Shown here piece after piece: positions 1 through 6,029 of a DNA stretch of 8,381 nucleotides. This DNA comes from Acetobacteraceae bacterium. GTDB lineage: Bacteria > Pseudomonadota > Alphaproteobacteria > Acetobacterales > Acetobacteraceae. A model generated the notes under the pieces. The model searched no databases and had not been told where the DNA came from. It saw only the letters and a program-made list of their open reading frames with translations. The stretch is from assembly GCA_003164305.1 (NCBI GenBank), contig PLSZ01000324.1, forward strand, positions 1 to 8,381, read 5' to 3'. The translations under genes and the position numbers were made by a program. The stretch's first letter is position 1. Every line of letters starts with the position of its first letter.

Positions 1-14
1 ACGTTCGGGAGCCT

Positions 15-92
15 GAGGATGACGTCCGGGGGAAGGTTTTCCCTTCGCCAGCCTTATATTGATGCCTGTGGGGTCAGGCCCTGGCATGACGG
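15..92 (+). repeat. Dispersed intergenic repeat, left copy
   Basis: This stretch next to the nitroreductase stop matches the reverse complement of 8245-8317. The first 27 bases (from GAGGATGACG to GGTTTTC) differ at one position between the copies. The far end shares TTGATGC, then TGGGG(T/C)CAGGCC, then ATGACGG, with a few small gaps. Each copy has a short internal hairpin with arms GAAGG and CCTTC, which points to a mobile or selected palindromic intergenic element rather than coding sequence. Similar short repeats are scattered in many alphaproteobacterial genomes; that this one is genome-wide is inferred. No open frame with coding character lies in 1-112. Confidence 0.6.
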
Positions 93-112
93 TATCGAGA
101 CGAACCAGGATG

Positions 113-955
113 CTACCGCAGCGGGAAACCCATTTGGTGCAGGATCGACACCAGCTTGTCGCGCCCGCTCATCGCGGCGAGTTTGCCCATGCGGCCAATC
201 ACGCGCTTCGTCCAGGTGTCCTGGGTCATTTCATGGCGTTGTGAGAACGCTGCCATTCTCGCATCGTACGCGGCGCGCGCGGACTGTTCTCCGCTCGCAT
301 CATATTTGTCGTGGAACAAAATCGCCGACTGCGGCAGCCGCGGTTTCACTTCGTTGGTGACGGTCGGCAGCGGGTAGCCCACGCACATGCCGAACACGCC
401 CATCGCGCCAGGCGGCAGTTCCAGCAAACGTCCGACCTCGATCGGGTCGTTGCGCAGCGCGCCGATGTAGACCATCGACAAGCCAAGAGATTCGGCGGCC
501 ACCGTGGCGTTTTGCGCGGCCAGGGAGGCGTCGATCGCGGCGACCAGATAGGTCTCGAAATGCGGCATCGTTTCCAATGTCACGCCTTCCTGTTCACCCA
601 GACGCTGGTTGCGGGAGACGTCGGCGAGCCAGACCAGGAACAGCGGGCACTGCTCGATGTGTTTCTGGTGGTTGGCGAGTTTCGCCAGCGCCGCCTTCTT
701 CGCCGGATCGGTCACCGCGACGACCGACCAGGTTTGCAGGTTGGAACTGGTGGAGGCGGACTGCGCGGCGGCGATCAGGGTTTCCAGAGTGCCCTCGGGC
801 AGCGCGTCGGGCAGGAAGCCACGAACGGAACGGTGCGACAGTAATGTCGCGATGACATCGTTCCACGGTCCCGCTTTCGGCTCCGCGCCATTGCCGTAGC
901 GCAAGGCCAGTGCTCCGGCCTGGGACGCTGTCCCGGTCGGCTGATTGACGTCCAT
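113..955 (-). CDS. NfsA-like nitroreductase family protein (FMN, NADPH-dependent)
   Basis: This 280-residue protein is a full-length member of the nitroreductase family, closest in pattern to the NfsA/FRP group of FMN-dependent, NADPH-using reductases that act on nitroaromatics, quinones or flavins. Family marks are HRSVRGF at 41-47 (phosphate and FMN contact), the serine-rich stretch SASTSSNLQTWSVVAV at 67-82 (flavin-binding loop), ESLGLSMVYIGALRNDP at 155-171, GMCVGYP at 189-195 and KPRLPQSAILFHDKYD at 204-219. The KPRLP element is typical of NfsA. It has no signal peptide or membrane segment, so it should be cytosolic. The ATG is preceded by AAGGA nine bases upstream. It is divergent from the phzF-like gene across 180 bp, with no clear promoter on either side. 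The physiological substrate cannot be read from sequence. Confidence 0.9.
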   Translation of the reverse strand: MDVNQPTGTASQAGALALRYGNGAEPKAGPWNDVIATLLSHRSVRGFLPDALPEGTLETLIAAAQSASTSSNLQTWSVVAVTDPAKKAALAKLANHQKHIEQCPLFLVWLADVSRNQRLGEQEGVTLETMPHFETYLVAAIDASLAAQNATVAAESLGLSMVYIGALRNDPIEVGRLLELPPGAMGVFGMCVGYPLPTVTNEVKPRLPQSAILFHDKYDASGEQSARAAYDARMAAFSQRHEMTQDTWTKRVIGRMGKLAAMSGRDKLVSILHQMGFPLR

Positions 956-1135
956 CGGTCGGTTTCCTTCGTTGATTTATGTCTGGGCTCGCAAAATGCC
1001 GAAAGAACAGCGCCGATGCAACAAACCGGCACGCCGCGCGAATTCCGCGGGCAAGACCCGTGCACGTGTCCCCTTGATCCCTGGCGCCGCGATGCGCACA
1101 GATGGGCGCACGCCATCCGGCGAGGGGAGCGCATA

Positions 1136-2056
1136 ATGCCCAGTTACGCGTATGAGACGGTGAATGTGTTCACGGGCGACCGGTTCGGCGGCAATCCGCT
1201 GGCCGTGCTGCCCGACGCGCGCGGCCTGACCGACGCGCAGATGCAGGCCATCGCTCGCGACTTTAATTTGTCGGAGACGACATTCGTGCTGCCGCCGGAC
1301 AACCCTCAGAACCATGCGCGGGTGCGAATTTTCACGCCGGCGCATGAGATGCCGTTCGCCGGGCATCCTAACGTCGGCACCGGGTTCGTGTTGGCGCGCG
1401 CGATGGACAATCCGCCCGAGCATCTGGTGTTCGAAGAAATCGCCGGACTGGTGCGGGTGCATATTCTGCGTGGTCCAGACAAGCAAATCAACGGCGCGCG
1501 CATTTCGGCGCCCCAGGCGTTGTCGATCGGCGACGCGGTATCGACCGAGACGGTGGCCGCCTGCGCCAGTCTGACGCCGGCCGATTTTCTGACCAACGCG
1601 CACGATCCGCTGAAGGCCTCGGTGGGCACCGAGTTCGTGATCGCCGAGGTCGCCAGCCTGGAAGCCCTGGCACGCGCGACGCCCGATATCGCCGCGTTCC
1701 GTGCCGCCGGGGCGGCGGCGGGAAGTTCCGCCGGTGGCTCCAAACTTCGCTTCGCGCTGCTGCTTTACGTGCGGCGCGACGGGGACGCGACGCGGTTGCG
1801 GGCGCGCATGTTCGCGCCGTTGGGCGGCGTGCTGGAGGATCCGGCGACCGGCAGCGCCTGCGCCGCGCTGGCCGCGCTGCTGACCTCGATGGCCGTGGGA
1901 GCAAACGTCGATCTGCACTACGAAATCGAGCAGGGAGTCGAAATGGGCCGGCCCAGTTTGCTGATCGCGTCGGGAAGGAAGACGCAAGAGGGTCCGGTGG
2001 AGGCGACGGTCGCCGGCAGTTGCGTGCCGGCCGCGCGCGGTATGCTGGAGGTTTGA
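1136..2056 (+). CDS. PhzF-family isomerase/epimerase-like protein
   Basis: This 306-residue protein belongs to the PhzF family, which shares the two-domain diaminopimelate-epimerase fold. The founder, PhzF, isomerises trans-2,3-dihydro-3-hydroxyanthranilate in phenazine synthesis; most relatives have unknown substrates. Visible motifs are VFTGDRFGGNPLAV at 11-24, LSETTFV at 45-51 with the expected catalytic Glu47, RIFTPAHEMPFAGHP at 64-78 and the second-domain loop PLGGVLEDPATGSACAA at 228-244. Length is normal. An upstream in-frame start at 1016 is possible, but the 1136 ATG has GAGGGGAG six bases before it and begins where the family fold begins. No other phenazine gene is present, so a phenazine role is not supported. 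The next gene, a transporter, begins within or just after its stop codon, so the two are probably co-transcribed and functionally linked. Confidence 0.92.
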   Translation: MPSYAYETVNVFTGDRFGGNPLAVLPDARGLTDAQMQAIARDFNLSETTFVLPPDNPQNHARVRIFTPAHEMPFAGHPNVGTGFVLARAMDNPPEHLVFEEIAGLVRVHILRGPDKQINGARISAPQALSIGDAVSTETVAACASLTPADFLTNAHDPLKASVGTEFVIAEVASLEALARATPDIAAFRAAGAAAGSSAGGSKLRFALLLYVRRDGDATRLRARMFAPLGGVLEDPATGSACAALAALLTSMAVGANVDLHYEIEQGVEMGRPSLLIASGRKTQEGPVEATVAGSCVPAARGMLEV

Positions 2057-2064
2057 GCGGAACG

Positions 2065-3282
2065 TTGTCTGGCTCGGTTTCGCTCTCCCACACACGGCTG
2101 TGGATTTTGTTGGGCGCGGCGTTCGTCACGTTCTCGATCGGCGCCGGGTTCATGCATGCCTACACGGTGTTTCTGCTGACATTCGTGGAGGTGTTCGGCT
2201 GGAGCCGGGCGCAGGTTTCGATCGCCTACTCGGTGGCGCAGTTCGTCAGCGGTTGCAGTTCGCCGCTGGTGGGTTGGCTGGTAGACCGGTTGGGACCGCG
2301 GCGGTTGATCCTGATCGGCGGCGTCACGTTGGCCGTGGGCCTGCTGGCGAGTTCTCAGGCGACGCAATTGTGGCACATGGTGGTGCTTTACGGGATCGTC
2401 ATGACATTGGGCGCCAATTGTCTGGGCCTGGTGGTGTTCGTGCCGTTGCTGTCCCGGTATTTCGTGCGCAATCGCGGCATGGCGGTGTCGGTGGTGCAAT
2501 CGGCGAACGGCTTCGCGCGGGCGTTTTCCGCGCCGGTGACGACCATGATGATCGCCGGTCTGGGCTGGCGTCACGCATATTTGTGGCAGGGCGCGTTCAT
2601 GGGCGTCGTGCTGTTGCCGCTGGCATCGCTGTTTCGCGGTCTGGGCGAAAGCACGGTGGCCAGCCGGCGCGCGGCCTCGGCCGATGGCTGGACGTTGCGC
2701 GAGGCGATGCGCACCCCGCATTTCTGGCTGTTGGGCGCTGTGTATTTGTTCACCGGCCTGGGCTCGTTCCTGGTGGCGCTGCATCAACTGGCGTTCGCGG
2801 TGGATATCGGCTTCGATAAACTTTACGCCGCCTGGGTATTGGGGATGGGCGCGTTTCTGTCGCTGCCGGGCGTCATCCTGACCGGAACGATTTCCGATTA
2901 TATCGGGCGGGAATTGTCGGCGGTGGTGACATATGGCACGTCGATTCTGGGGGTGGCGTGCGGGATGCTGATCACCTCGCCGGATCAGCACGCGTTGCTG
3001 TGGGCGCATGCGTGTTTGTTCGGGTTGACGTGGGGCGCGCGCGGCCCGGCGATCACCGCGAAGACGGCGGATTTGTTCCCTGGGCCGAATTTAGGGACGA
3101 TTTTGGGCGTGATCACGATCGGGACCGGGCTGGGCTCGGCGAGCGGTTCGTGGCTGGCGGGATATGTGTTCGATGTGACGGGGTCGTATAAGGTGGCGTT
3201 CGGGCTGTCGATCTTCTTTTATGTGTGCGGAAGTGTCGCGTTCTGGGCATTGCGGCGGCCGCCGGCCCGGCGGGGCGCCTGA
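2065..3282 (+). CDS. MFS transporter (monocarboxylate / oxalate-formate antiporter-like)
   Basis: This protein of about 405 residues is a major facilitator superfamily permease with roughly twelve hydrophobic segments in the inner membrane. The loop after the second helix reads GWLVDRLGPRRLI (70-82), a clear motif A, and the second half has the related GTISDYIGRE (274-283). The first half, with VFGWSRAQVSIAYSVAQF at 43-60, resembles the monocarboxylate and oxalate/formate exchanger branch. Substrate and direction are not determinable. No ATG or GTG lies near the first helix. TTG codons at 2020, 2053 and 2065 are the options. I chose 2065 because GGAGG (2047-2051) lies upstream, although its 13-base spacing is long; 2053 overlaps the phzF-like stop as TTGA. 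Tight packing suggests translational coupling. It ends four bases from the HigA stop, tail to tail. Confidence 0.9.
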   Translation: MSGSVSLSHTRLWILLGAAFVTFSIGAGFMHAYTVFLLTFVEVFGWSRAQVSIAYSVAQFVSGCSSPLVGWLVDRLGPRRLILIGGVTLAVGLLASSQATQLWHMVVLYGIVMTLGANCLGLVVFVPLLSRYFVRNRGMAVSVVQSANGFARAFSAPVTTMMIAGLGWRHAYLWQGAFMGVVLLPLASLFRGLGESTVASRRAASADGWTLREAMRTPHFWLLGAVYLFTGLGSFLVALHQLAFAVDIGFDKLYAAWVLGMGAFLSLPGVILTGTISDYIGRELSAVVTYGTSILGVACGMLITSPDQHALLWAHACLFGLTWGARGPAITAKTADLFPGPNLGTILGVITIGTGLGSASGSWLAGYVFDVTGSYKVAFGLSIFFYVCGSVAFWALRRPPARRGA

Positions 3283-3292
3283 AATTTTAGGC
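3277..3292. other. Near-palindrome spanning two convergent stop codons
   Basis: GCCTGAAATTTTAGGC reads almost identically on both strands (one G:T pair out of eight). It contains the transporter TGA and the antisense TAA of higA. As RNA it could form a five-pair stem with an AT loop, but there is no long T tract, so a bidirectional terminator role is only a guess. Confidence 0.25.
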
Positions 3293-3604
3293 CATTCCAA
3301 TGGTCGGGATTTTCTTAATCGTCTCCGCGAGGTCGCGTTCCGCCTGCCAAAGGTCGTGCGCCTGCTGCATCCGCAGCCAGATCCCGGGACCGTCGCCGCA
3401 TAGCTTGCCAAGCCGCACCGCCATCTCCGGCGTCACGGCGGATTTTTCCGACAGAATGGCGTGCAAGGTCTGCCGCGAAACGCCAAGTTTTCCGGCGGCG
3501 TCCTTCACCGTCAGGCGAAGGACGGGCAATATCTCCTCACGCAGGAGAACGCCCGGATGGCTGGGGCGCAAGGCTGGCGGTCCTTTCACGATGTAGTCGG
3601 CCAT
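3287..3604 (-). CDS. higA: HigA-family antitoxin (XRE helix-turn-helix)
   Basis: This 105-residue protein is a full-length HigA-type antitoxin: a small XRE-family DNA-binding protein that binds and neutralises a HigB RNase and represses its own promoter as a dimer. The family opening HPGVLLREEILPVL is at 16-29, and the helix-turn-helix is LTVKDAAGKLGVSRQTLHAI at 31-50 followed by LSEKSAVTPEMAVRLGKLCG. The tail GIWLRMQQAHDLWQAE (74-89) is also typical. The ATG has AGAGG seven bases upstream (plus-strand 3612-3616). Unusually, the toxin gene is not upstream on the same strand but divergent, 113 bp away. The protein probably binds the inverted repeat at 3669-3687. The gene ends four bases from the transporter stop. 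Confidence 0.93.
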   Translation of the reverse strand: MADYIVKGPPALRPSHPGVLLREEILPVLRLTVKDAAGKLGVSRQTLHAILSEKSAVTPEMAVRLGKLCGDGPGIWLRMQQAHDLWQAERDLAETIKKIPTIGMA

Positions 3605-3645
3605 GAGAGTACCTCTGCTTGTGTTTCCGTGTCCCGATAGACCCC

Positions 3646-3674
3646 AACTTAATGTGGCAAATTCCTTGTGTCAA
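3646..3674 (-). promoter_or_regulatory. Predicted sigma70-type promoter of higA
   Basis: On the minus strand TTGACA (3674-3669, a perfect -35 box) is followed after 17 bases by TAAGTT (3651-3646, a weak -10 box). Transcription would start near 3639, giving a leader of about 35 bases that carries the AGAGG ribosome binding site. The -35 box is one arm of the inverted repeat, so bound HigA should block it. The weak -10 box leaves the exact start uncertain. Confidence 0.45.
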
Positions 3675-3687
3675 GTCTAGCTTGACA
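3669..3687. promoter_or_regulatory. Inverted-repeat operator shared by higA and higB
   Basis: TGTCAAG-TCTAG-CTTGACA is a perfect inverted repeat with seven-base arms and a five-base spacer, placed in the AT-rich gap between two divergent start codons. Each arm contains TTGACA in the outward direction. The size and symmetry suit a dimeric XRE-family repressor such as HigA. Binding here would cover the -35 boxes of both genes. Confidence 0.6.
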
Positions 3688-3711
3688 GTTTATCATGCGA
3701 TGCATTACACT
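3682..3711 (+). promoter_or_regulatory. Predicted sigma70-type promoter of higB
   Basis: TTGACA (3682-3687) is a consensus -35 box; after 18 bases comes TACACT (3706-3711), matching four of six positions of a -10 box. Initiation would fall at about 3717-3719, on or beside the toxin ATG at 3718, which implies a leaderless or nearly leaderless mRNA. TATCAT at 3691-3696 is a better -10 match but has no suitable -35 partner. Confidence 0.45.
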
Positions 3712-3717
3712 TTTTCG

Positions 3718-3999
3718 ATGATCCGGTCGTTCCGAAGCCGTTCTCTCATCGCGTTCTGGCGTGATGGCGATGCATCGAAGTTCCGCGCGGACCTGGCGGA
3801 ACGTGTGCGAGTGCGTCTGTCACGCCTCGACCAGTGTGTGCGACCGGAAGAAATGAACATTCCCCGCTTCGACTTTCATCGGCTCCAGGGCAAACCAGTG
3901 CGCTACACGGTGCACGTCAATGGTCCGTGGTGCATCACGTTCGAGTGGGACGGGGAGGACGCGGTCCGCGTCGCCCTCGAAGAATATCACAGACGCTGA
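3718..3999 (+). CDS. higB: HigB-family toxin (RelE/ParE-superfamily RNase)
   Basis: This 93-residue protein matches HigB toxins of the RelE superfamily, which cleave mRNA on translating ribosomes. It opens with MIRSFRSRSLIAFWRDGD, has the NIPRFDFHRLQG element at 48-58 including the expected catalytic-site His54, then VHVNGPWCITFEW at 66-78 and the C-terminal EEYH at 88-91. The length is normal. Two positions differ from the usual family pattern: the Arg of W-R-I-T-F is Cys72, and the Asp of D-Y-H is Glu89, so activity may be altered. A longer frame opens at 3619, but family homology begins at the 3718 ATG. No Shine-Dalgarno precedes that ATG, which fits the leaderless start predicted from the promoter. 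The gene is divergent from higA rather than in the usual toxin-first operon. Confidence 0.9.
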   Translation: MIRSFRSRSLIAFWRDGDASKFRADLAERVRVRLSRLDQCVRPEEMNIPRFDFHRLQGKPVRYTVHVNGPWCITFEWDGEDAVRVALEEYHRR

Positions 4000-4147
4000 C
4001 GTCCGAGCAATTAAACCGTTCCGCCTCCCAACCCGAATCCTGAGCCGCCAGTCAGCCGCCCCACGAAAACCATGGCCCGCGCGCGATGTGCGAAAGGGAC
4101 GCGAAATGACATGCGCGATCTGCCCGCCGTGTCGCCGGCCGATCCCG

Positions 4148-5491
4148 TCACGATGTCGCGTTGATGGCTGGCGCGACCCGCGTTGTCGTCTCCCGCGTTT
4201 CGTCCCATCGCCAGCACGGCTGGTCCCCGCGAATGCATACGCCGCCCAGCCAGCGTTCAGGTGGCAACAGCGAAAGGTAATCGGTGGCGCCTGCCAGCAC
4301 GTCCAGGCCCAGAGGCGTGATGGTCAGTCGTTCGCGGTACCAGCGGCGGTCGTCGTCCTCGAAGGCGCCGGTGAACACCGGGCGGGTCACGCGTTTCATC
4401 GCCTCGACGAAGTCCGCCAGCATCAGGTCGGTCAGGAACGGCAACGGATCGCGCTCGAGCATGAGGTCGCGGAAGATCTCGCCGATCCGATGCGGCCGGT
4501 CGGCGAGCCGTTCGAGGATCAGGCGCTGGGTCAGGCCGAGGCCGTCGGCGGCCCACGGCAGCTCCTGACAATGCCGGCGCAAAGCGCGGGCCAGAAAAGG
4601 CAGCGCGGTCAAGCCGCCCGTCGCGGCGGCGGCGAGCGGTGTTGGATCGGATTGGCGCAGTAACGACCAGGCAAGGCGGCCTTCTTCCACCTGAGCCGCG
4701 GAAACCGGCCGGCGTTCGTTCCACAGCAGCCGCAACGCCTCGGGCGGCAACTGGCCGAGGCCGATGAAGCGCATGGCACCGGGATAATGCTCCAGCGTCA
4801 CCATCTCCAGCGTCGCCGGTGGGGCTTCGGCGAATTGCGCGAGGCAGCGTGACAGATTGATCTGGTCGTAACCGTCGTGTTCGAACCACAGCACGATGCG
4901 CTCGTAACGTGACGCCGCGGCGCGCAGGTCCGCCTCAGCCTGGGCCAGTCCTTCAACGATTTGCTGTTCGGTTCGGCCGACACCTGGGCCATAGGCGTTC
5001 GCCAGGAAGTGGGCTCGCTGATTGACCCAGGAAGGGTCGTCGATGACCGGTCCTTGGCAGAGCGGGTCCGAATACTCCAGGAAGTCGCCGGTGAAGCCGG
5101 CCTCGGTCAGCCGCGATCTGATGTCGGAGCCGCAACGGATGTGCAATGTTGTCCGGTCCGCGTCCGGCGCGGCGGCGCCACGCGCGATGCGCTCGCGCAT
5201 GTCGTTCGCCGTCAGAATGTGCGCTTTAAGTCTGGGCCATGACGGCAGGCCGATTTCGCGGGCGATCACCAGTTGCGCGTCGGCGAGTTTGGCGGGCCGC
5301 GGCGTGAGGTCCCGGGAAAACGCCGGGTGGTGCTGGCGAAATCGCCGAAGCGCCGTTTCGTCTCCGGTGACGAAAGCCCGTTGCAGTTCCTTGGCGCGTT
5401 TACGTTGTTGTTCCAGGTCGAGGCGGAAGGCCGGTTCGAAGCCGGATGCTTCCGTGCGGCGTGCCTGTGGCGGCGTGGCGCGTTTGGCCAT
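4148..5491 (-). CDS. DUF1835 domain protein with ankyrin-protein-type N-terminal module
   Basis: This 447-residue cytosolic protein contains a DUF1835 domain, a family of unknown biochemical function. The domain runs from about 115 to 235, with LHIRCGSDIRSRLTEAGF and LEYSDPLCQGPV at 116-149 and LWFEHDGYDQINLSRCLAQF at 201-220. The C-terminal part (about 318-425) has a winged-helix-like pattern, LGLTQRLILERLADRP, then ITPLGLDVLAGATDYL and ERWLGGVCI, as in longer DUF1835 proteins. The first 95 residues are different: a charged segment, then KLADAQLVIAREIGLPSWPRLKAHI (69-93), which resembles the lead-in of many bacterial ankyrin-repeat proteins, although no ankyrin repeats follow. The ATG has AAGGG eight bases upstream and a structured leader before that. 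It converges on higB across 148 bp, where I see no clear terminator. Function unknown. Confidence 0.85.
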   Translation of the reverse strand: MAKRATPPQARRTEASGFEPAFRLDLEQQRKRAKELQRAFVTGDETALRRFRQHHPAFSRDLTPRPAKLADAQLVIAREIGLPSWPRLKAHILTANDMRERIARGAAAPDADRTTLHIRCGSDIRSRLTEAGFTGDFLEYSDPLCQGPVIDDPSWVNQRAHFLANAYGPGVGRTEQQIVEGLAQAEADLRAAASRYERIVLWFEHDGYDQINLSRCLAQFAEAPPATLEMVTLEHYPGAMRFIGLGQLPPEALRLLWNERRPVSAAQVEEGRLAWSLLRQSDPTPLAAAATGGLTALPFLARALRRHCQELPWAADGLGLTQRLILERLADRPHRIGEIFRDLMLERDPLPFLTDLMLADFVEAMKRVTRPVFTGAFEDDDRRWYRERLTITPLGLDVLAGATDYLSLLPPERWLGGVCIRGDQPCWRWDETRETTTRVAPAINATS

Positions 5492-5494
5492 GGC

Positions 5495-5622
5495 GAATTC
5501 CCTTCTCCTGCGTCCGTGTCCGCCTGTCAGACAGAAAAGGGATGGGTCTGTCGTTGTGGGAATCGTCAGTCGTGGGCGCTGCCCTTTCCGCGGACACGGA
5601 GGCTCCGACCGAGCCGGAATTC
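5495..5622 (-). promoter_or_regulatory. Candidate structured 5' leader of the DUF1835 gene
   Basis: Four nested stems lie just upstream of the leftward start codon. GAATTCC (5495-5501) pairs with GGAATTC (5616-5622). An 11-bp perfect stem joins TCCGTGTCCGC (5513-5523) to GCGGACACGGA (5590-5600). Inside it, 5534-5541 pairs with 5582-5589. A hairpin GGCTC-CGACC-GAGCC fills 5601-5615. The strand 5582-5622 is fully structured without gaps, apart from the hairpin's own loop. The innermost stem has one position that is G:U on the minus strand but A:C on the plus strand, favouring minus-strand RNA. The ribosome binding site (AGGAGAAGG, minus strand, from about 5510) lies in the junction strand and enters the closing stem. 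It may be a cis-regulatory RNA; no known class is recognised. Confidence 0.4.
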
Positions 5623-6029
5623 AAGTACGAAAGACGCCTCGGGCCGTCAAGCGGGGGCGATCGTCTCGGGTGCCGTAAGCGGCGCGATGGTATGGGCGCC
5701 GGGGGGATGCGATTGACTGGCCGATGCCGCGCGTTGGCGTTAAAATTTAATTGGAGGTTGGGAGAATGGGAGGGGGCGTGGGACATTCCGGACGTCCCGC
5801 GATGGTCTGGACGGCGGGTCGCGATGGAACACCGAGGGCCGATGCCTGGGCCCTTACGTATGCGGCCAACGAAACGATCCGCTGATGCAAGCTGAGCGGC
5901 GCGGGGGTGAAGCGGCGGCGGACGCCGGCGCCCGATCGCGGTGACGATGGATCCGGCGCCGACCAGGTTATGATCGCACTGTTGACCGCGCCGGTTCTGG
6001 ACGGTCCCCTGCTTCGCTGGAGTTGCCGC
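5623..6029. other. Long non-coding gap between divergent genes
   Basis: This 407-bp stretch between the leader of the leftward DUF1835 gene and the start of the rightward asparaginase-like gene holds no recognised gene. It contains one AT-rich island, TTAAAATTTAATT (5740-5752), in otherwise GC-rich DNA, a plausible place for promoters in either direction, though no pair of boxes at proper spacing is convincing. A short open frame with a good ribosome binding site follows at 5766. Long antisense open frames across the gap look like GC-driven shadows. Confidence 0.5.
5766..5885 (+). CDS. Possible small ORF, 39 residues
   Basis: An ATG at 5766 follows GGAGG (5753-5757) at eight bases, just after the AT-rich island at 5740-5752, and opens a frame of 39 residues, starting MGGGVGHSGRPAMVW and ending ANETIR, closed by TGA. 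It has no recognised homology, signal peptide or membrane segment. It could be a short protein or a leader peptide of the asparaginase-like gene 144 bp downstream, or chance. The case rests only on the ribosome binding site and the upstream AT patch. Confidence 0.2.
   Translation: MGGGVGHSGRPAMVWTAGRDGTPRADAWALTYAANETIR

Noticed and set aside
1016..1135. An upstream start for the phzF-like gene
   Set aside because: The 40 added residues have no family match, and the 1136 ATG has a strong Shine-Dalgarno at good spacing.
1136..2056. A phenazine biosynthesis cluster
   Set aside because: Only a PhzF-family protein is present; no other phz gene is seen, and most members of this family are unrelated to phenazines.
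977..2095. A 372-codon open frame on the minus strand
   Set aside because: It is fully antisense to the phzF-like gene, whose motifs are unambiguous, and has the Arg/Gln/His-rich make-up of a shadow.
1918..3009. A 363-codon open frame on the minus strand
   Set aside because: It is antisense to the transporter, with a low-complexity His/Gln/Arg composition and no family motif.
3619..3717. An N-terminal extension of the HigB frame by 33 residues
   Set aside because: The extra residues cross the promoter and inverted repeat and have no family match; homology begins at the 3718 ATG.
5718..5732. A GG-N10-GC pattern resembling a sigma54 promoter
   Set aside because: Only the GG and GC pairs match; the surrounding consensus is poor and such spacing is common by chance in GC-rich DNA.
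5907..6029. An N-terminal extension of the asparaginase-like frame by 41 residues
   Set aside because: The 6030 ATG has a good Shine-Dalgarno and begins the typical family sequence; the extension looks like neither a signal peptide nor conserved sequence.
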